Shown piece by piece: positions 13,444 through 17,117 of a DNA stretch of 17,117 bases (positions are counted from its first letter, which is position 1; each line of letters begins with the position of its first letter). Under the pieces are notes generated by a model that did no database searches, was not told the origin of the DNA, and saw only the letters and a program-made list of their open reading frames with translations. A program made the translations under genes and the position numbers. This DNA is from Clostridia bacterium (GTDB taxonomy: Bacteria; Bacillota; Clostridia; Oscillospirales; Acutalibacteraceae): assembly GCA_900769375.1 (NCBI GenBank), contig CAAGGN010000190.1, forward strand, positions 1 to 17,117, given 5' to 3'.

Positions 13444-14232
13444 TTAATCTTGACCAAGTTCTTGGTTTCTTTTGCAGGCGGCTTTAATGCAATTAGCCAC
13501 CGTTTCATAAAAACCGTTTTCCTCTAAAACCTTAACGCCCTCAATGGTGCTGCCGCCTTTTGAACAAACATTATTTTTTAGAGTTTCGGGGGAGTCGGCG
13601 CTTTCGAGTACCATTTGAGCCGCGCCAAGCATTGTATTGGCGGCAAACTTAATGGCGGTTTCTTTATCTACGCCGCACTCCTCGGCTCCTCGGGCAAAAC
13701 CTTCCACCATCATATAAAAGTAAGCAGGGCCGCAACCCGATACGGTGCCTGCCGCATCAAAAAGCTCTTCGGGAACCTTTACAAATAACCCCGCATTTTC
13801 CATATCGGAAAGAAAATCCTCAATGTCATCTTCGCTTACAAGGTCGTTTGCGCAGTAAAGAATAGTGCCCTTACCAACGGCTACGGGGGTATTGGGCATT
13901 ATGCGGATAACGGGCAGTTTCATATCTGCAAGACGGCAGATTTTTTCGAGTTTTATACCTGCCGCCATAGTAATAAGCAACGGTTTACTTGCGCTTAAGG
14001 AGGGCTTTAAGTTTTCTAAAACCTCAGCCATCATTTGAGGTTTAACACCTAAAAAGAGCCGTTTGGAATTAAGGGCAATATTTTCGGGCGTATCATAAGT
14101 AAGATTTAATTTTTCGGCAAATTCCCGTGCGCGAGCAGCAGGGTCGCCGATTCCTATATCGGCGGTCTTTTTGGAAAGAGCAAGGGCTAAAGCGCCGCCC
14201 ATATTTCCGCAACCGATAAAACCGTATTTCAT
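13444..14232 (-). CDS. proC: Pyrroline-5-carboxylate reductase
   Basis: A 262-aa NAD(P)H-dependent enzyme for the last step of proline synthesis. It has the Rossmann motif GCGNMG (7-12), a central RIMPNTPVAVGKG, the active-site region SGCGPAYFYMMVEG and the C-terminal signature CSKGGSTIEGV, in the place of the usual SPGGTTIAG. Length is normal. AGGAG (14240-14244) lies 7 nt before the ATG and overlaps the proA stop, and the gap to proA is 10 nt, so the two are co-transcribed and probably coupled. It is third in the proB-proA-proC operon. Confidence 0.96.
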   Translation of the reverse strand: MKYGFIGCGNMGGALALALSKKTADIGIGDPAARAREFAEKLNLTYDTPENIALNSKRLFLGVKPQMMAEVLENLKPSLSASKPLLITMAAGIKLEKICRLADMKLPVIRIMPNTPVAVGKGTILYCANDLVSEDDIEDFLSDMENAGLFVKVPEELFDAAGTVSGCGPAYFYMMVEGFARGAEECGVDKETAIKFAANTMLGAAQMVLESADSPETLKNNVCSKGGSTIEGVKVLEENGFYETVANCIKAACKRNQELGQD

Positions 14233-14242
14233 AAAATAACTC

Positions 14243-15493
14243 CTATCTGATATGTCCTTCGCCTGTTATGAGATACTTATAAGTAGTAAGCTCCCTTAGT
14301 CCCATAGGTCCGCGGGCGCCGAGCTTTTGAGTAGAAATACCCATCTCGCAACCAAGACCGAATTCCTCTCCGTCGGTAAAGCGTGTTGAAGCGTTAATAT
14401 AAACGGCGGCGCTATCAATATTTTTAGCAAAATATGCCTTGGAGAACTCGTCGTTTGATATAATTGCTTCACTGTGTCCCGTGGAGTGAGCGGATATATG
14501 CTCTACCGCTTCCTTTACTCCATTTACACATTTAACCGCCAAAATATAATCAAGAAATTCGGTGTCAAAATCCGTATCGGAAGCGGGGGTGCCATCAATA
14601 ATTTTAGCGCTTTTTTCGCAAAGGCGGAGTTCTACGGGGATAAGACCCTTTTCTATTCTTTTATCCACAAGCAGATTTTTAAGCATAGGTAAAAATTCCG
14701 CTGCTTTTTCGCGGTCGATAAGCAAAACCTCTTCGGCGTTACAAACGCTTGGCCTACTGGTTTTAGCGTTTTCGATGATAGAAAGCGCCATATCGGTGTC
14801 CGCCGTTTTTTCAATATAAATATGGCAGATACCCGTACCCGTTTGGATGCAGGGAACAGTAGCGTTATTAACACAAGCGTTAATAAGTCCTGCGCCGCCT
14901 CTTGGTATGAGAAGGTCAATAAAGCCATTGGCCTTCATAAGGGCGGTTGCGCTTTCTCTCGTTGTATCGGTAACAAGGTTTACGGCATTTTCGGTAACAC
15001 CTACTTTTTTGAGCCCCTTTTTGAGCGCGGCAACAATAGCCGATGCCGAAAGGAAGGCCTCTTTACCGCCTCGAAGCACGCAGACATTACCGCTCTTTAA
15101 AGCCAGAGCTGCGGCGTCACTTGTAACGTTAGGTCGACTTTCATAAATTATGGCTATAACGCCCATAGGTACCGAAACCTTCTGGATTTTAAGCCCGTCT
15201 TTTCTTGTATGTTCTTCTAAAATATGACCAACGGGGTCGGGAAGGGCCACTACCTGACGAATTCCGTTTGCCATACCTTTAATTCTATCTTCGGTGAGAA
15301 GTAAGCGGTCTATCATAACGTCGGAAATAACGCCTTTCGCCCTATTAACGTCCTCTGCATTGGCGGCGAGGATTAAATCGGTATCCTCTAAAAGCGCCTC
15401 GGCCATAGAGGATAAGGCGGCGTTTTTCTCGCCTTCAGAAAGGCCGGATATTTCTCTTACAGCCGCTTTGGCGGCGGTTAACATTTCAGTCAT
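14243..15493 (-). CDS. proA: Gamma-glutamyl phosphate reductase
   Basis: A 416-aa aldehyde dehydrogenase-like enzyme reducing gamma-glutamyl phosphate to glutamate semialdehyde with NADPH, step 2 of proline synthesis. It shows YESRPNVTSDAA (118-129), catalytic Cys251 in SRPSVCNAEE and the C-terminal LGARGPMGLRELTTYKY, and has the length of the E. coli enzyme. I place the start at ATG 15493: GGGAGG (15499-15504) lies 5 nt upstream. The open frame continues to 15544 only by running inside proB. The start overlaps the proB 3' end by 8 nt, a coupling arrangement that fits the known need to channel the labile acyl phosphate. Confidence 0.96.
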   Translation of the reverse strand: MTEMLTAAKAAVREISGLSEGEKNAALSSMAEALLEDTDLILAANAEDVNRAKGVISDVMIDRLLLTEDRIKGMANGIRQVVALPDPVGHILEEHTRKDGLKIQKVSVPMGVIAIIYESRPNVTSDAAALALKSGNVCVLRGGKEAFLSASAIVAALKKGLKKVGVTENAVNLVTDTTRESATALMKANGFIDLLIPRGGAGLINACVNNATVPCIQTGTGICHIYIEKTADTDMALSIIENAKTSRPSVCNAEEVLLIDREKAAEFLPMLKNLLVDKRIEKGLIPVELRLCEKSAKIIDGTPASDTDFDTEFLDYILAVKCVNGVKEAVEHISAHSTGHSEAIISNDEFSKAYFAKNIDSAAVYINASTRFTDGEEFGLGCEMGISTQKLGARGPMGLRELTTYKYLITGEGHIR

Positions 15494-16259
15494 TTTTGCC
15501 TCCCGAAAAGGTGGTGCCAACCGATTTACCGTCAATAATATCATAAAGATTTGCGGGGCGGTTTCCGTTGGCGATTACCATATCGCAACCCGCGGCGGTA
15601 CAAATTTTAGCGGCTTCAAGCTTGGTGGCCATACCGCCCGTGCCCTGACCTAAAATACTCTCTCCGCCAAGGGCTAAAACGTTTTTATCAATTTTATCTA
15701 TATGGGAAATAAGGGTAGCGTTTTTATCTTTATGGGGATCGGCGGTGAAAAGTCCGTCGATATCCGAAAGAAGAATAAGCTTATCGGCGCCGATGCTTTT
15801 GGCGACTATGGCTGCCAGAGTATCGTTATCGCCGATGCCGAGTTCTTCTGTTGCAACGGTATCGTTTTCGTTGATAATGGGGATAACGTCGAGCTCTAAA
15901 AGTCGATTAAGGGTATTTTTAAAGTTCAGGTGTCTGCCCTCGTCGGCTATATCCTCACCCGTTATAAGAATCTGGGCAACGGTAAGATTATATTCGCTGA
16001 AAATTTTATCATAAGTATACATAAGCTCGCATTGACCTACAGCTGCTGCGGCCTGCTTTGTGGGGATATCCTCGGGTCGTTTTCTGAGTCCCAACTTGCC
16101 AACACCCATACCAATAGCGCCGGAAGAAACCAAGGTAACGTCGTTACCTGCATTTTTGATATCGCTTATGATTTTGCAAAGCTCCTCAACAAGACGGATA
16201 TTAAGATGTCCCGTGGGGTGAGCCAAAGTGCTCGTGCCTATTTTAACTACTAATCGCAT
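15486..16259 (-). CDS. proB: Glutamate 5-kinase, short form without PUA domain
   Basis: A 257-aa amino acid kinase-family enzyme phosphorylating glutamate, the regulated first step of proline synthesis. Motifs are VVKIGTS (4-10), SSGAIG (45-50), IINENDTV (128-135), IGDND (142-146), SDIDGL (165-170) and GTGGMATK (206-213). It ends right after the kinase domain, lacking the C-terminal PUA domain of the 367-aa E. coli protein; such short forms are known. I chose ATG 16259 because GGGAG (16268-16272) is 8 nt upstream. In-frame ATGs at 16274 and 16265 overlap or crowd that site. It is first in the proBAC operon; no T-box or other leader RNA is apparent upstream. Confidence 0.96.
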   Translation of the reverse strand: MRLVVKIGTSTLAHPTGHLNIRLVEELCKIISDIKNAGNDVTLVSSGAIGMGVGKLGLRKRPEDIPTKQAAAAVGQCELMYTYDKIFSEYNLTVAQILITGEDIADEGRHLNFKNTLNRLLELDVIPIINENDTVATEELGIGDNDTLAAIVAKSIGADKLILLSDIDGLFTADPHKDKNATLISHIDKIDKNVLALGGESILGQGTGGMATKLEAAKICTAAGCDMVIANGNRPANLYDIIDGKSVGTTFSGGKND

Positions 16260-16292
16260 AATCATTTCTCCCATAAAGAAATATATAAAAGC

Positions 16293-16321
16293 ATTATATT
16301 ACATTATTTTCTAAAATTAAA
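16293..16321 (-). promoter_or_regulatory. Candidate proBAC promoter
   Basis: On the minus strand a consensus TATAAT occupies 16298-16293. At a 17-nt spacer the -35 position reads TTTAAT (16321-16316), a poor match. The site lies between the upstream gene's terminator and proB, where a promoter is expected. Confidence 0.5.
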
Positions 16322-16332
16322 GACATTTTTTT

Positions 16333-16362
16333 AAAAAACTCCCGAAAAATCGGGAGTTTTTT
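16333..16362 (-). terminator. Terminator after the substrate-binding protein gene
   Basis: CTCCCGA/TCGGGAG (16339-16345 and 16350-16356) has an AAAA loop flanked by A6 and T6, extending the stem to 13 bp. On the minus strand it follows the stop codon at 16364-16366 and runs into a T tract. It separates this gene from proBAC. Confidence 0.88.
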
Positions 16363-16363
16363 G

Positions 16364-17117
16364 TCATTCTTCTTTAATTACAAATGAAAAATCGATATAT
16401 CCGTTTTCGCATTCGGTATAAATATTTTGAATTAAATTGTTGGTTACAATATTTGTATTCTCAAACGCGAGGGGAATTATATCCTTATTTTCAAGGAGCT
16501 TGGTTTGGATGTCACCCAAATTTCCGTCTTCAGTAATGCCGAAAAGGGATAAATAATCCTTTTCATCGGTGGTCTTGCAAAGAACGGGAAAAACTGCAAA
16601 GGGAAGGGTTTTATTGGTAAGCTCGCCTTGCAAAGCAGGGAGATTATCTGCAGCTTCAATATTTGCGAAAACGCTTAAATTCTGTTGCCAATGTCCTGCA
16701 ATGGCGGTAACGAGGGGCTTTATATTCTGATCCCCGTAATAATAAATGGTGGTCTGCGGGAAACGCGTATTAGGCATATTCTTGACCGCTTCAGACATAA
16801 GCCGCTTAGCGCGGTTAATGTTATATGAGGTAAATCCCACCTTGGATATAAGATGATCGGGGGATAGAACTGAGGGGTATAGGGTATCGGCCGCAGAAAA
16901 TCCGCTTGTCATTTCGCTTTCGTAAATCTCGGGGCTAACGGCAGAAGAGAAGGCATTTTTAAGCTCGGGGGAGAATTCATCACCCACTGTCATCACCCAG
17001 CAAATATTCTGGAAGGAGATGGTGATAAGTCCTTCTGTCTGCGCTTTTTCCATAAGGGAGTTATCAATGAAGGCAATGTCGGCAGTTTTATCGCAAAGAA
17101 GGTCAAGAGGTTCGCCC
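16364..17117 (-). CDS. Probable ABC transporter substrate-binding protein (family 5-like), C-terminal part, truncated by window edge
   Basis: The frame stays open to the right edge, so about 250 C-terminal residues are seen and no start or signal peptide. The pattern is that of the second lobe and closing segment of peptide/nickel-type binding proteins. A stretch GEPLDLLCDKTADIAFID precedes a segment SYNINRAKRLMSEAVKN, where such proteins have a YNPEKAKELL-like helix. A strand IYYYGDQNIKPLVTAIAGHW follows, resembling the usual LLYPDN...P..EAIQ..W element, and then the C-terminal closing region. It would bind a small solute outside the cell for an ABC importer; the ligand is unknown and no permease gene is visible. 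The match is from general resemblance, not a diagnostic motif, so another solute-binding family is possible. A terminator follows directly. Confidence 0.62.
   Translation of the reverse strand, partial: GEPLDLLCDKTADIAFIDNSLMEKAQTEGLITISFQNICWVMTVGDEFSPELKNAFSSAVSPEIYESEMTSGFSAADTLYPSVLSPDHLISKVGFTSYNINRAKRLMSEAVKNMPNTRFPQTTIYYYGDQNIKPLVTAIAGHWQQNLSVFANIEAADNLPALQGELTNKTLPFAVFPVLCKTTDEKDYLSLFGITEDGNLGDIQTKLLENKDIIPLAFENTNIVTNNLIQNIYTECENGYIDFSFVIKEE

Noticed and set aside
16275..16363. A regulatory RNA leader for proBAC (T-box or proline-responsive element).
   Set aside because: Only about 90 nt separate proB from the previous gene, and these are filled by a terminator and a candidate promoter.

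Overview
The window looks like chromosome from a low-to-moderate GC, Gram-positive-type Clostridia member, probably a gut Eubacteriales or Oscillospiraceae-like organism. I infer this from the strong AGGAGG-type ribosome binding sites, the TTGACA/TATAAT promoters with 17-nt spacers, the short archaeal/eukaryote-type prolyl-tRNA synthetase, the sequence flavour of the proteins and the T-rich terminators. No rRNA, tRNA, CRISPR, phage or transposase is visible.

Layout. 1-661 is the 3' end of a sensor histidine kinase gene with its terminator. 768-1934 is a membrane-anchored metallo-beta-lactamase-fold protein. 1935-2167 lies between convergent genes and holds a perfect 32-bp terminator palindrome followed by a roughly 200-bp array of small hairpins separated by GCGATAT/ATATCGC words. 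proS (2168-3604, minus) and acpP (3770-4000, plus) diverge from well-formed back-to-back promoters.

4045-13439 is the centrepiece. One promoter is followed by a 24-codon leader peptide packed with Tyr and Phe codons. The leader RNA has mutually exclusive antiterminator and terminator hairpins, and nine tightly overlapping genes follow: aminotransferase, pheA (chorismate mutase-prephenate dehydratase), aroB, aroC, an aroE-aroK fusion, aroQ, aroA, tyrA and a DAHP synthase. Together they encode every step from phosphoenolpyruvate plus erythrose 4-phosphate to phenylalanine and tyrosine. No tryptophan-branch gene is present, and the leader peptide has no Trp codon. The arrangement reads as ribosome-mediated transcription attenuation responding to charged tRNA-Tyr/tRNA-Phe. 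Leader-peptide control of Phe operons is classic in enterobacteria, whereas Firmicutes more often use T-boxes for this job.

13444-16259 (minus) is a proline biosynthesis operon, proB-proA-proC, convergent with the aromatic operon and sharing its bidirectional terminator. 16364-17117 (minus) is the 3' part of a probable ABC-transporter substrate-binding protein gene running off the right edge.

The main observations for follow-up are the Tyr/Phe attenuator, the hairpin-array repeat, the AroE-AroK fusion and the membrane-module/MBL fusion.
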